64,000 nt of DNA from Linyphia triangularis (taxonomy: Eukaryota > Arthropoda > Arachnida > Araneae > Linyphiidae), in assembly GCA_963978545.1 (NCBI GenBank), contig OZ021722.1, positions 36,659,365 through 36,723,364 of the forward strand, written 5' to 3'. The notes beneath the pieces were generated by a model. The model made no database searches and was not told the origin of the DNA. It saw only the letters and a program-made list of their open reading frames with translations. Positions 13,010 through 25,132 of the stretch are shown here, piece after piece. The position numbers and the translations under genes are program-made. Numbering within the stretch: the stretch's first letter is position 1; each line of letters opens with the position of its first letter.

Positions 13010-13790
13010 ATACTCATCATCAATGACTGATAAAACCATAATGAAACAGCTTATATTTGTTAATTTTATTATCAACACAATGCGTGAAGCATCTCTAATT
13101 TTTTTTTTTTTTTTTTTCAGTCTTATTTGGACAACGTATACCCATCTTGAACTTTTTTAATTAAGTATTTTACTTTAAAATTTATTCCTGATTACGCTGC
13201 TTTACTAATTTTGTATTAGCAACTTCTTAAACGTGACAAAATAAATGTAAGTAATTTCTGGATAATTTTAGACTACTACTTGTAGCATCCTGAAGAACAC
13301 GCTAATGCTTTCTCCCCCACTTCAACGTTGGGATCGTTAACATTATGCTTCTCAAAATTATTTCCCCTTTTAGCTCATAAGCGGGGTGCTTTTTGCCACA
13401 ATGAACTGGAATTTTATATTTAGGGTAAATGAGATATTCTAGATAGAATGAAAAGGCAAAAAATAATGATTCGTATGAAACTTTTAAAATGTAGTTCAAT
13501 TGTATTACCACAGCCCTTCCCTCCCTGAAAAAAATTGTATCCGGCATATAAAGAATCATAAGCAAATTACTTCGGTGCAAACCGCAATATTCTTGAACTT
13601 TTAGAACTGACGATATAGTCACCGTTGTTCGGATTTTTTTTTTTTTAAGTACTGCACATTTATATTTTGTAACATGCACTTTGGCAGATAGAAAGGTCTT
13701 TTGCCACTTTTTATTGATACTTTTTAGCCAAATTTTCAACCGATATAATTAATAATGTACTGAAATTTAACAATATTAGAAAAAAAAACT
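13010..13790 (+). repeat. Dispersed repeat family 2, copy 1
   Basis: This block is collinear with 51005-51715 in the same orientation. Shared landmarks in order are GATAAAACCATA, GATTACTACCT-like sequence, ATGCTTCTCAA, ATTCTAGATRGAATGAAAAGG, GAAAAAAATTGTA, CAATATTC and ATAATTAATG-like sequence. Identity is moderate, roughly two in three bases by eye. The 145-codon minus-strand ORF at 13302-13739 is not preserved in the other copy, so it is probably not coding. Family unknown. Confidence 0.55.
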
Positions 13791-14228
13791 GTTTGACCAT
13801 AAACATTACGAGGCTTGCTGTTTGAGATGTCCTTTCTCAACTTTCATGTCTCTAAAAAGAAAAAAACATCTTTAATTAAGTTGGAACTGCTGACAGATTG
13901 TCACTATCACTAATAGATTGCTTCTACACTACCTTTTTTTTTTTACTATAGACCTTGTTCGAGCAACAAATATGGCAAAGTGCTGCATGAATTATGAGAG
14001 GTATATTACGTAAATAACGATTTTTGTTAATATAATTTTGAATTGTTTGCAATATTGTTATTTGCAAACTTAACTTATTTTGAACCTAATTATAGGAATA
14101 ATCGTGTTTTAAATTAATGACATTGTGATATTGGCGATAAAATTTGGAAGCGCAAAAAAAAAAAAAAATAACAATAATAATAATAATAATTTGAAACTAA
14201 ATAAATCTGATAAAATTACAATAATATA

Positions 14229-14263
<35 letters not shown>

Positions 14264-16484
14264 TTAAATATAATCCAAATGCGAGTATTAACAAATTAAT
14301 TGAATTTTAAATAGTGCAAACAATCCTTTTGTAGACAAAAATGGAATATTTTTTGGATTCCTGGCGACCATTAATTAACAAAAAAAGTTGTGTCATAAAA
14401 TTTCTTACTACATTAATCCCACACTGCTAACAGCGTTACTCGTTGTTGTACACATCCTACCAAGCCAAAATCATCGATTAGCAATGTTTTCAATTCATTA
14501 CGTGATAGCCATTTTTAAATATGACTCTCCCTAATTTACATGTAGTCTAGGCTACACTTTAGATAAGTTCATATGTGATCATGACTCACGTGGACACATA
14601 TAATGATAATATTCAGAGACCGAATTACAAGCTAATGATCCCAGGTCAAAAAGAACAATTAGCCTTCCCTACCCCAATTTACTTTAAAATAAAGCTGCTA
14701 AGTTATGTATATGTTTCGCAGCACAAAACAACATAATTAATCAGCTTTAATGTAAGTGCTAAAATGCTGCAAAACATTATATTTTAAAAATTACTACAGA
14801 TATTATTTTTATTGAAATTATTTAATTGAAAAAGTAAAGCTATATATAACTTTAAATTAAGATTATTATAATTATAAGAATTGGCGCTAATGGTGCAGTA
14901 CCTCAACGTAGTTTCTTTCATTCGTGTCTAGTTCGGTTCATTATTCCTAGAATCTTATAATTTCGTTTTAACACAATAGGTATGTATGAATGTCCTCTCA
15001 TTTTATTCTCAGAAATTCTACTCAGAATTTTCTACTCAGAAATTTGCAATGATTGCAATATCAGAACATTTGGAATAAGAAAAGAGTGTCCACACAGGGC
15101 AAATTCAAGTACAATTAGTTTACACTATAAACAGATACAAGGTTGTGGCTGCGATTATGCAAAGGATGACTTGCTCATGAACGTGCAGGATACTTCAAAT
15201 TGGTTCTATTAAATAAAATTTTTATCAAAAATGTAGCAAGAAAAATAATCCATTAAAAGTTCATTAATTAGTAAATATCTTTAAAATTTTCAAAATTTTT
15301 AGCTTTATAAGCATTCTTCGGGACACCTGTGAAATAAGTGACTTGAGCAGGTGTATTGAATGTCCTGATGTAAACCACTGTATCCGACTCTATGCGTAAG
15401 TTAATTGCACATTATGATATCTTTGCATTTGAAGACTTGGGCAGGATTGTTGTTTTCAAAATGTATCACTGCATAAATAAAGTTTTATCATACATACAGG
15501 TTTTTTAAAAGAGTGATTATGGAATCAAGGCTTGAAAAACGTGTGTTTTTCATCAATTGTCAAAAAACGACTTCAACAATTGTCCCGCCAAATAAAATCG
15601 CGCCGAAGAAGTATCCTATACTACACTATACCACAAAAATATGCATCCTTCCAAATACAGATGAAGTCGAGCTATGATAATATTTTCAATTTAGTCCCGT
15701 ATAGGGTTCTAACCCTTAAAACCCTATTTGGTTTCGGTTTTTGTAAATAATTATCATTCTTACTTACTTTAAAGTTTCTATTACTGAAAAAAGTACTCCA
15801 AACTACTTTTAAATTAATTTTAAATAAAATGCTTTTTTTGGATTATTTTATTTTTAACCATTTTAGTATTTATTTTTAACCATTTTATCATTTTATAAGT
15901 CTTAAAGAGTGTTGTTTATGTCTTTTAAAAAATTATGCTTTTATATTCATACACTAGAAAGAACTACCTATTTTAAAATAAACATCATATTTTTGTTTAA
16001 AAGTTCTTCCTTCATAATGCATGGTCTTAATCATAAGAGCTAACTAATATCTATTTTAAGTTTTAGAAACGAACTTCAACCGCAGATTAGTTTTTTGATT
16101 TTTAATAAGTGGAGTTATCAAAATCAGTATCTAAAATTACATGATTCAATTCAACCCCTAATATCAAAACATTTAGTCAGAAATTTTAAATGATTGAAAT
16201 AATAAACAATTGTTTTCCTTAAAGATGCATTTTGTTAGTCAAACACTATTAAATAAAAAAATATGTATTTGTTTGAGCTTTTCGTAAATAAAAACTATCG
16301 AAAGCATAAGCTGTTTCTTAATTATCAGTTTGTAGAATGCAAATCTTAGTGGTTAACCTTCCTGGAGTATGTCGTTCCAGGGAATCTGGTTCGAGAAAGC
16401 CAATTAGTGTCAAACATTTAAAAATCAATCGTTAGTACACTAATGACGGCTTATCATAATATTATACTTTAATAAAAAGAAATA
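13791..16484. other. Intergenic DNA with simple repeats
   Basis: No gene seen. It includes a poly-A, (AAT)n and long poly-A cluster at about 14154-14259. The opposite-strand ORFs there (poly-K/N and poly-F/L) are artefacts of simple sequence. Confidence 0.45.
14154..14259. repeat. Simple repeats: A-run, (AAT)n, A-run
   Basis: An A-run of about 15, then AAT triplets, an AT-rich spacer and a second A-run of nearly 30. Confidence 0.9.
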
Positions 16485-16930
16485 AGAGTGTGGAATATTG
16501 CACAACTTTTAATTACTCTATAATAATGGTCATTGCATTCAAATTTGACGTGAAATGGTGTTATTTACCGCTTTCATATTTTCATTCATTTCAATAAAAA
16601 TATCCGCTTTGGAGATATTTTTGGCAATAATTCTTACATGGGTAAAAAAAAAAAAAAAAACACTGAAAAAAGGCAAATTTGGTGATATATGTTTCGATAA
16701 TTCTTATATTATCCTTTCTTGTAAGTGAAACAGTCATTGGTCATTAATGAGAAATGTCCGAGGGAAGAGAACTCAGTGTTAAAGACATTCGTTTTTCAAC
16801 TTTTTTCACCTATATCGTATTCTGACCACGTACACAAAGACACATTTTTTTCTTGACAACTTTTTTGAAGTCAGGATGTTCAAAACGTGGATAAATACAA
16901 AAGAAAATCGAATTTTTTTTTAAACCGAAA
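16485..16930 (+). repeat. Dispersed repeat family 1, copy 2 (internally deleted)
   Basis: The block starts with GTGTGGAATATTGCACAAC and keeps the poly-A run, the TTCGATAATTCTTATATTATCC segment and CATTCGTTTTTCAACTT. It then jumps directly to the terminal CTGACCACGTACAC segment seen in the copy at 50.9 kb. The middle portion is missing relative to the other two copies. Confidence 0.6.
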
Positions 16931-17858
16931 ACAACACTTCCATTACCCTATGTTAGTTAACATATGAATATTTGTATTTTTCCGTGTAGCCCATTTTCAA
17001 ATTGTAACAACTAATATCTAATTGTAACTTTTAGGTATTGACTTGAAGCAAATGAAGGCTTAAAAATCAGTATAAAGATTTATATTAATACTTATATATA
17101 TTAATATACCCCCCCCCCCAAAAAAAAAAAAACTCTTGCAGAGCAGAAACCGCTTATAGGCTATCTAGAAATTGTAGTTAAGGATCAGGGATTGTAACTA
17201 ACATAAATCAATCAATCCAATATGACGAGATTATGTTTTTTAGCGCATTCAGTTCAGCAAGATTCCAGCTCATTCAGAATTTGTAAATTTAATTTTGCGC
17301 ATTTAATCTGATTGAACCAGGGATTTTTTTGCCTCACACCTCCATGACTAGTTTATGCCAAATATGCGAACTTTTCTACAGTACAGTGTCGTTTCTTTTT
17401 TTAACACTCCTTATAATGAAGTTCATCATTTGGCAGTTGTGTGAATGAAATTAATTACGTCTTTTGATAAGGCCTATTATACACATTATACCCGAACTCT
17501 GCAGTGAACATACTGTACAAGATGGTTGATCTCACTTGGCAGCCTAACCATTAAGACATGGACATTTGTTACAATCGTCTTCATAGCAACTCAGTTTTAA
17601 AAGTCAATTCTTGACTTCATTTAATAAAGAAGCATGTAAGTACTTATTTGAATTACGTTGTTGTTGTTTTTTACTGGATCGCTTAAAAGTACACGGTGAT
17701 GACGATTTATAATTTTGGACAGTTTTAAGCAAATTAGATAAAACATTTAACTACTGCCATAAGATGTAAGACTGGTAGTATTAAAAAGATAGTTTAGTGT
17801 TTGCCATGACGTTAGTAGAACTGAATAGTTAATGAAGATGTTTCAACCCAGCTGTTTG

Positions 17859-18019
17859 TATAGTGGTTAGCGTGCTAGCTCCTAGACCGCGAGTTTGCGG
17901 GTTCGAGTCCCGTGTAAGGCATGGGTGTTTGTAAATGTATATTGGCTTGTCTAATGACGAATGTTTCGGCGCATTATAGCCCTCATGTTGCTGACGGTGC
18001 AGGATAATCTGAAAACAAC
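17859..18019 (+). mobile_element. tRNA-derived SINE, copy 1
   Basis: A tRNA-like head carries an A-box region (TAGTGGTTAGCGTGCTAG) and a B box (GGTTCGAGTCC at 17900-17910), followed by a non-tRNA body that ends in an AAACAACC-type tail. A 15-bp target duplication, CAACCCAGCTGTTTG, lies at 17844-17858 and 18020-18034. The B box is intact. Compared with the copy at 24.9 kb the first ~13 bases are missing. This is a SINE and not a functional tRNA gene, because the body continues beyond the acceptor region and the whole is flanked by a duplication. Confidence 0.87.
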
Positions 18020-18034
18020 CAACCCAGCTGTTTG

Positions 18035-19334
18035 AAGGATTTTTGAAATCTTTCTCAGCTTGTTTAGAGTATCAGCAAATTCGCTGTAACCATGCAATAT
18101 TTAATAACAGCTTTTGTAATGTTTAAAATTTTCTATATCTACCATAATACTAGCTCTGAATGTGTAAATTGTGATTAACATCAACTAAAGAATGCTTGTG
18201 TTTGCGATCTTGAACACTGATCAAGACTGAAACTTTCCGAGTGAACCATTTTAAAATAAACCGACGCAATTTCAGGTGAAGGAGGTGGTATAAGGCACTG
18301 ATAACTTTTACTTAATAAATTATCCGCTCAGTGTGTAAAAAGATACTACAGTTTACCTTTAATATAAATTTTGCAGTGTTAATTGAACTTTCTTTGATCA
18401 ATTTCAATTTTACTTTAGTCTATGAAATTTTGATTAAAATATAAAAAAAAGTAATTTTCTCTTGATTTTTTTTAAATCAACATTTTACTTTTTCCTGAAT
18501 ATGAATGTCTGATAAAAAAAACCTCGTTACCAATGAAAGCAATTAAATTATCCTTAAAAACAATATACGTAAGCTATCCTATAGTGCCGTGTTGTGTTAA
18601 ATCAGAATTTTATTTTTAAATGTTTGTGCTTAAAATATGTTTACTTTAAAATATTTCATATCACAAAAGACTGTACTGTAATGAGCAATTCAGCCGAACC
18701 ACCAGCTAAAATGGGAATTGAAGTGTTTGAATCTAATAAAACTTCACATATTTCAAGGTTAAACGTGACTTTGAAAAGTAATTATTTCCTATTGTAGGTA
18801 TTTCTATAAGACAGTAAATACCAGTAGCGGCCATCTCTAATTAGTACTAAGAGTTTATATTTTTGTAATAAGTATTAAGCCCAATAAGTACAATATATTG
18901 TTAAACGTCGATTTAATTACCAGTGGAACATGCATATTAAAAACAAAGCTTTTTTGATTAATGGATTTACCTGTAGAAAAATTACTGTATGTTGCAAACA
19001 TAAACTGTTATTTATTGTCTAAGTAGTTGACGTGTCTTGAGTTACCAGGGCACAAGTAGTTGTGGTCCAGTACAACCCGGTTCAAATTGGTTCATTTGAT
19101 TGTATGAGAATGCCTCTCTTAGCCCCATTCTCGTTTTCACCACCTTAAAAACAAAACATCGGAAATAATTGAGTCAAAACAAGTAGCATAAGTCAAGTCG
19201 CATAAAGTAGTCAAATCAATTCACATAGTAAAGTTTAGTCAGGCTTTCCAAATCAAGTTTCATTATGTTCCTCAACAATAGAATATATAACCTTACTCTC
19301 ATGAACTTCAATATAAAATAATTCCTCTAAGCAA
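18035..19334. other. Intergenic DNA, no gene seen
   Basis: AT-rich sequence with only short ORFs. No boundary of a known repeat identified. Confidence 0.4.
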
Positions 19335-19340
19335 TCTTAA

Positions 19341-19713
19341 TAGAGATGCCAACTTTTCTACGGATTTTACGTGGTTTTCACGGATTTTGCTTCATTTTAC
19401 GGTTTTCCCGTGACCAATAATCTCAAATTTCGATTAGTGTATTCGAGATACAATAGTGGCTATTTTATCAGCGTAACAATCAGTAAAACCAACGTAAATC
19501 CTAGCAATAGCGAAAATATAGGCGAATTTCAAAAGTATTTTCAAAAGATTGAAAAGGTATATTTAGCGTATATCTTTTTCGTATATTTCAAGGAACTATC
19601 CTTTAAAATCATAAAAAATATTTTAAAACTACGGAAATTCCGTATAAATAACAGAAAATAAGTGAAAACTATAAGTGAAGTATGGAAAATCCATAGAAAA
19701 GTTGAAATCTCTG
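19341..19713. mobile_element. MITE, hAT-like ends
   Basis: The ends are inverted repeats: AGAGATGCCAACTTTTCTAC on the left and the complement of AGAGATTTCAACTTTTCTAT on the right, each followed by GGATTTT. The right end reads CAGAG on the opposite strand, the usual hAT start; the left shows TAGAG. Flanks TCTTAA and TCTTAG are a 6-bp duplication with one mismatch. The 96-codon ORF inside is not considered coding. Confidence 0.65.
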
Positions 19714-19719
19714 TCTTAG

Positions 19720-21094
19720 GTGTGCTGGGAAGTAATAAGATATGCAAAACACCTATATTGCCCTTTATTTCACAAAGGGTGGGTTTGTTTCAACTAGATA
19801 TCATGGTTTATCGGTAAAAGGAATCTCTTTTGATTTAAGATTGTTTTTAACACCAAAGGAGAAGATTCATTTTATAATTATAAGTAGAAATTGGTTATTG
19901 TTTAAAATCAACATGTTAAAGAATTGGACGATGCAAATATATTTCGGTTTTATGCTCTAAAAAATGTAGGTTTAATAAGTAATATTTATTGCAAAGGAAG
20001 ATTAATTGCGGATTAAAAAATAATTTTTGATTAGCATATCTTATAATGCCATTTTTTTAATTTTTTTTTTTTTAATTTTTAATTTACCTACCCTTTAAAG
20101 GAGACAAGATTCTACATTATTAAATAAGTGATGCACGCACTACATGATTTCGAAAGTTTCAGTAAACATGATTATTTTATAACTTATAAAGTTGATGGGT
20201 AGATGGCGACACTAAAGTTAATTTTAACAAGGTTAAGAAATTTGGATTGATTAAAACGTAAATAAATCTGTTTAAAATAGAAAAACTCGCATGGTATAAT
20301 TATTTTATTGTATTTAAGGAAATGAAGAGTTCGCACTCCGTTTCTAAATATTAAATAATAAATTAAAGAAACATTTTACTGATCATAATTTATAAAGCCA
20401 ACAAAATTAGCAAATATTACTTATATTGTATTTTTTGCTAATATGCTGTAAATAATTTTATCACTATAAAAGTACAATTAAAGTTGAAAAAATTTTAAAT
20501 GTTGATGTTACAATGTCACGCTTTCAAAATATTCTGTAATAGTTAGGATTTCATGAAAAATTTATTGCATTAAAAATATAGATTTTCATGAATCAAAATT
20601 ATAGGATTAAATTGAAAATCTCAATCGCTAAAATTATTCTAATAAGTTGTCTCTTATTCAGTAAATTAGAAGTCTTTATAATTACTATGAGACAAACATG
20701 AGTGTTAATATCGCTCACCCGAGTGCATTTTTCACTGCAAACGGACATTTATGGTGGTTAACTTTCTATAATTATATTTCGGTACACTATTTAAACATCT
20801 GTATTAGTTTCGGTTGTACTTAGTTGTCCCAACTGAAAATATATTGTAAATGAAATTGTGGGAGCTGAATTATTTTTTGTATATTCTGGAATTCGACAAT
20901 TTCACTATTTTTTCAAACTAACATCTTTACATGACGAAGATAACTAACTTACTAGACTTTTGTAAATCTTACAAGTCCCAAAGATATTTCACATTTTATA
21001 TGGTTATGGGAATTGTTGTTATTAATTAAGACCATTGTTTGTACAGAATTTTCTGTCCAGCTTAATGATATTTATAGTCTGTGAGAAAGTTTAT
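19720..21094. other. Intergenic DNA, no gene seen
   Basis: AT-rich, short ORFs only; a poly-T tract lies near 20060. Confidence 0.4.
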
Positions 21095-22400
21095 ATTCTT
21101 TCCAACAGAGCCACGGATACTATTGCATCGAGAGTTACACAAACGCAAAATTTGGGTTTAATATAAGAAACAAACACCTGCCACTTCACAGACAAAAATA
21201 AAATGTAGAGGGGACAGTTCTAGAATTAAAAAAGAAATTCTTTTCGACCGGGTCTTTATTTTGATGGACGGCATGACAAACCTAATCAACCGAAATACTC
21301 AAGTACAAGCAGCTCCGAAGAGCAATTGTAGAATATCATTGCTGCATATTGTATCTGATCCTGGTTCCACGTACATGGGACATGTTACTCCTGAAAGTGG
21401 ATCTAGTCTTGATATATCAGACAGCATTTACAAATACGTAACCAATGCGTTACTGGATGATTTTATCAACCTTATTGTTCTCGGATGTGACGACATGGTT
21501 ACTAACACTGGAGTGTTAAATTGTAAAATTCATGGGCTTTGAATTGAGACTTCAGCGACCAATCCCATGGATTATCTTCTTACTTCATTTCAACAACTTG
21601 CAATTATGTCACCTAGTCTCAAATCTTCTGATCCCCCGTCTTACACCATATAATACATTGGATGGAACCTGAAAGGATGAGAAAAACTTCCACTTGCTGC
21701 TTTTAATAGTATTTATCACAAGACCCTAAGTTCTAATCAGAAATACTCCTTATCCATTTACACCGCCATTAGCTCTAGCGTTTGTTCTTCCAATCTAGCC
21801 AAGTATCAACCAAGAATGTTGAATTTGGCCCGCTGGCTAAAAATTTCCAATCGAATACTGAAGTTTTATATATCTACATCATACACATCAAATGAGTTAC
21901 TAACTTTGGTTATATTCTTTCCAAGAGTCCATGTGCCATCATAGTTTCGATTTAAGATTCATCATTCCATAAAGAACGATTATAGACACTTGTGGCATTT
22001 TATCAGCTTATCTTGGTGCTTGCCTACGAAGTATCTTGACATAATCTATCCAGTAATTTTTCACAACGCTTACTTTGCGGATCCAGAAAACATGCTTATG
22101 TCTATTCTAATTGAAGAGAGAAGCCATATTAGGACCTTTACAGCTATACTGATTATCAAAGCAAAAGCAAGAGAAAATGGCTCACATGAAAATTGTGTTT
22201 GCAGATTCGTTATTCCTGCTGCTAACCTTGGAGCTACAAGTTCATGAGATCTGATAGATCTCATGAACTTGTAAACTTATTATGTGACTACGTGACATTA
22301 CCTCTAGTTCTCGGTGAGATCAGTTCTTATGAACTTATGAAGAGGATACAGGACTGTGTGCCAATGAACAGCTAGAATTTTACTAAATCAAACAGTCGAG
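21095..22400 (+). pseudogene. Decayed transposase-like protein, copy A
   Basis: Several frames, broken by stops and shifts, together read as one protein. Landmarks in order are ATDTIASRV (about 21110), FDGR/LMDG (about 21265), GSTYMGHVTPESGSS (about 21363-21407), VLGCDDMVTNTG (about 21478-21512), RPIPWIIFLLHFNN (about 21560), SLSIYTAISSSVCSSNLA (about 21747), HLWHFI (about 21987), NAYFADPENMLMSILIEE (about 22062-22115) and SHIRTF. The same order is found in the copies at 28.3-29.3 kb and 29.3/39.6-41 kb. The spacing of D-containing motifs recalls a DDE transposase. From memory it resembles an uncharacterised arthropod family sometimes labelled Cc8K15.2-like, which is unverified. A perfect 18-bp hairpin interrupts the C-terminal part. 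It is non-functional as read. Confidence 0.6.
22235..22273. repeat. Perfect 18-bp inverted repeat, 3-base loop
   Basis: TACAAGTTCATGAGATCT, then GAT, then its exact complement. It falls where the transposase-like frame ends with a stop, suggesting the second arm was copied from the first. Confidence 0.95.
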
Positions 22401-24186
22401 AAAATTGTAATAGTAAATACTGAAGCATCCGGAAAAGCAGTTGGTCCACAGAATAAGGATGGAGCAGTCCTAAAATCCAGAAAAAACATGCTAGAATTTC
22501 TAGTAAAAAAAAACAACAGAAAAACGGTCCAAAAAAGATTAGAATCAATGCTTTTGTAATTTGTATGTCTGAAAAATGGAATAAAGTTTATTTTCATATT
22601 ACAATGAGGGTAAGTGTAATGTGTTTTTATTTAAAAATGTGCCTTCAATTTCCAAAATTTGTTGCCGTTGAGGTGGCAGAAGATATTAACGTATAAATCT
22701 AAATTTTTTTTGCAGGTGTTGTTGTTAGAAAACAGTAACTTTTAAGTTTTACTGCAAACTGATGAACGAAATCTGTTATTATTTATTAAGAATTTTAAGC
22801 ATTTTAGTCCAATTTTGACAACTTTCGACCCATTGAAGCGACAGAAGATATCAATTTAGAGTTTTAAGATTTTACACACTTTTTAATAATGAGAGTTCAC
22901 AACTTTTCTGCACTACCACAAAAAGATCCAATATACTTCGACTCTTTCGACCCGATCTAGTAAATACGTCAATTGAACACGTAGGCGGAGAGAGGCAGAG
23001 TTCCCTCTCTCGGGCAGCGAGAGGCAGGCCTTACTCATCACACAGGAACCGCGCTTGTATTTACCTACATCAAGCTATTCCACTAAGTCCCTTTCACAAA
23101 GTTTTGGTCTCAGCTAAATTTAATAATATGGTTGATTGAAATGAAAGAAAATGTAATATTCGCAATTACATTATAATAAACGCTGCATTTCAGTGTTTTT
23201 TTTTTTTGTTTTTTTGTTTTTTTTTCCGAACCTTCAAATGAAGTATCTAAATGCTCATATAAGCATTTAAATTTTTTAAAATTCTGTATCATAATTAATA
23301 TAAATTGTAAATTTATTTGAAAATAATTGTACTCTTATACAAAAATAACAGGATTTTTTTTCTAAATGTAAAGCCTAAATGTAATAGCGCCAACATATTC
23401 TTCCAAGTAGAGAATTATTTACTAAACCTATCTAATTATGGCGCCATCTTTTGGTTTATTTATACATTAAAAATACAGGGGCATACAATTTTATAAGTCA
23501 AAACTCGTCAATGAAATGACATGACTATGACACAATACTACATAGTATAGAGTGAAAATAAAAAGTAAAATGCTATCAATGAATTTCTTACAAGTATTGA
23601 TACTACATTTGATCCTATTATAAATAAAGTTAGAGGACCACCATTTCACCGCATTCTTTCCCTAGATTCCTTTTAGGTTATGCGTTCTAAAATGGTTTTA
23701 ATTTTCCATATTAAATATTTCTTACTTTGACAAAGTGATTTTAAAATTTATTTGACTGTCTTCTTAATAATTCGCTATCTTATTAATATTTCATTTAATT
23801 TTTAATGTCATTTAAGTTACTTGCTAACGTTGTATCTTAATATACGGAATATGCCCCTTATTTAGTTCTAATAATAGTGAAGAGTTATTCCTAATAATAG
23901 TGAAAAGTTAATCTGGGTGTCCCGGGCAACAGATTTTTATTCACACTTTTTAGAATATATTTTTTTTAAATATATACTTGCTTTCTTGAACCTGATTTAC
24001 AACAGTAAAAATGTGTGTAGAATATGCATTTTTTGAAAATGACTGCCCCAATCTAAATTTTATGTTTTATACTAATCTCTCGGGAAATTTAGTTAAGAGG
24101 TACTCTTGAACTCTACTCTAAAACATTTAATACTAGGTTTAGGAACCTGCGTCGTTTCTTATCATTTACTGAATTATATGTAAATT
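22401..24186. other. Intergenic DNA, no gene seen
   Basis: AT-rich, apart from a short GC-richer patch at about 22970-23060 with GAGAGGCAG repeated. No coding evidence. Confidence 0.4.
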
Positions 24187-24495
24187 AGAGTGGTCCTTAT
24201 ATGAGGTCAAAAATGAAATTCCATTCGATTTTAACTATCACCTCCTAATTTTTTTAATTTTGACCTATTTTGACAGTGTGCCAAATTTCATTCCGATAAA
24301 TTGATATTAACCCGTGCCGCAACGAGCCTGAAGTTGTTAAAAAGATGACAAAAATTGAAATTTCTTCGGATTCGATTGCACACACCAGATTTTTTTTTCT
24401 TTTGACCAATTTCGACAATGTATTAAGTTTTATTACAATAAGTTAATATTAACCCCTGCCACACTGATATTGAAAATGCTAAAAATTGAGCCAGA
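24187..24495 (+). repeat. Two diverged ~143-bp direct repeats
   Basis: TTTTGACCTATTTTGACA...ATATTAACCCGTGCCGCAA is repeated about 143 bases later as TTTTGACCAATTTCGACA...ATATTAACCCCTGCCACA. The left edge reads AGAGTGGTCCTTAT, similar to the complement of the right edge of the tandem repeat at 26.7 kb, so both may be relics of one MITE family. Confidence 0.4.
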
Positions 24496-24941
24496 ACGAA
24501 ACAGAAAATTGAACGAAAATAGTCCAAAATTTTTATTCCTTTAAATGAGAAAAGAAAGATACAAAAATATTGATACAATTTAACAAATAAACGAAATATA
24601 ATGTTCATACAACAAACATTGGGTGTTTTTAGAGATATTTTTGTGTATATTAGCGTACTGTTTTCATTGACCGTCCACACGTCGCAAAACGCACTTCATT
24701 TTATTTATTTTTTTAATTAAAAGAGTCTTTTGAACTTTTTTTGTTTACTTTAGACCTATTTCTAGTGTAATTTACTGCACGAAGATTTTTTTTTTTTTTT
24801 AATTCATGTTTTACATGTTTATAAAAAAAAATTGATTTCAAAAAAGTGGGCGATACATTTAAAAATCCCATTTGAGTTCCTTAGACAGATTCAAACTTTT
24901 AATTAATACAAATAACAAGTTTCTTATCTAAAATTATAAAT

Positions 24942-25120
24942 GCCGACCAAACGGTATAAAGGTTAGCGTGCTAGTTTCTAAACCGCGAGGTAGCGGGTTC
25001 GAGTAGCGTGTAAGGCATGGATGATTGTAAATATATGTTGGCTTGTCAAATAACGAATGTTTCGGCGCATTATAGCCCTCGTGTTGCTGACGGCGCCAGA
25101 TAATCTGGAAACAACCAACC
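24942..25120 (+). mobile_element. tRNA-derived SINE, copy 2
   Basis: Same family as 17859-18019, with a longer 5' end (GCCGACCAAACGG...) and the same body (GCTTGTCAAATAACGAATGTTTCGGCGC) and AACAACCAACC tail. It is flanked by the 12-bp duplication AAAATTATAAAT at 24930-24941 and 25121-25132. The B box reads GGTTCGAGTAG, damaged relative to copy 1. Confidence 0.87.
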
Positions 25121-25132
25121 AAAATTATAAAT

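Noticed and set aside
13302..13739. 145-codon minus-strand ORF
   Set aside because: It lies inside a dispersed repeat whose second copy (51.3-51.7 kb) does not keep the frame open.
14109..14310. Poly-Phe/Leu and poly-Lys/Asn ORFs on opposite strands
   Set aside because: Low-complexity artefacts of A-runs and AAT triplets.
17859..17930. tRNA gene
   Set aside because: The tRNA-like head continues into a SINE body and is flanked by a target duplication.
19371..19661. 96-codon plus-strand ORF
   Set aside because: It is inside a MITE with clear inverted ends and has no family likeness.
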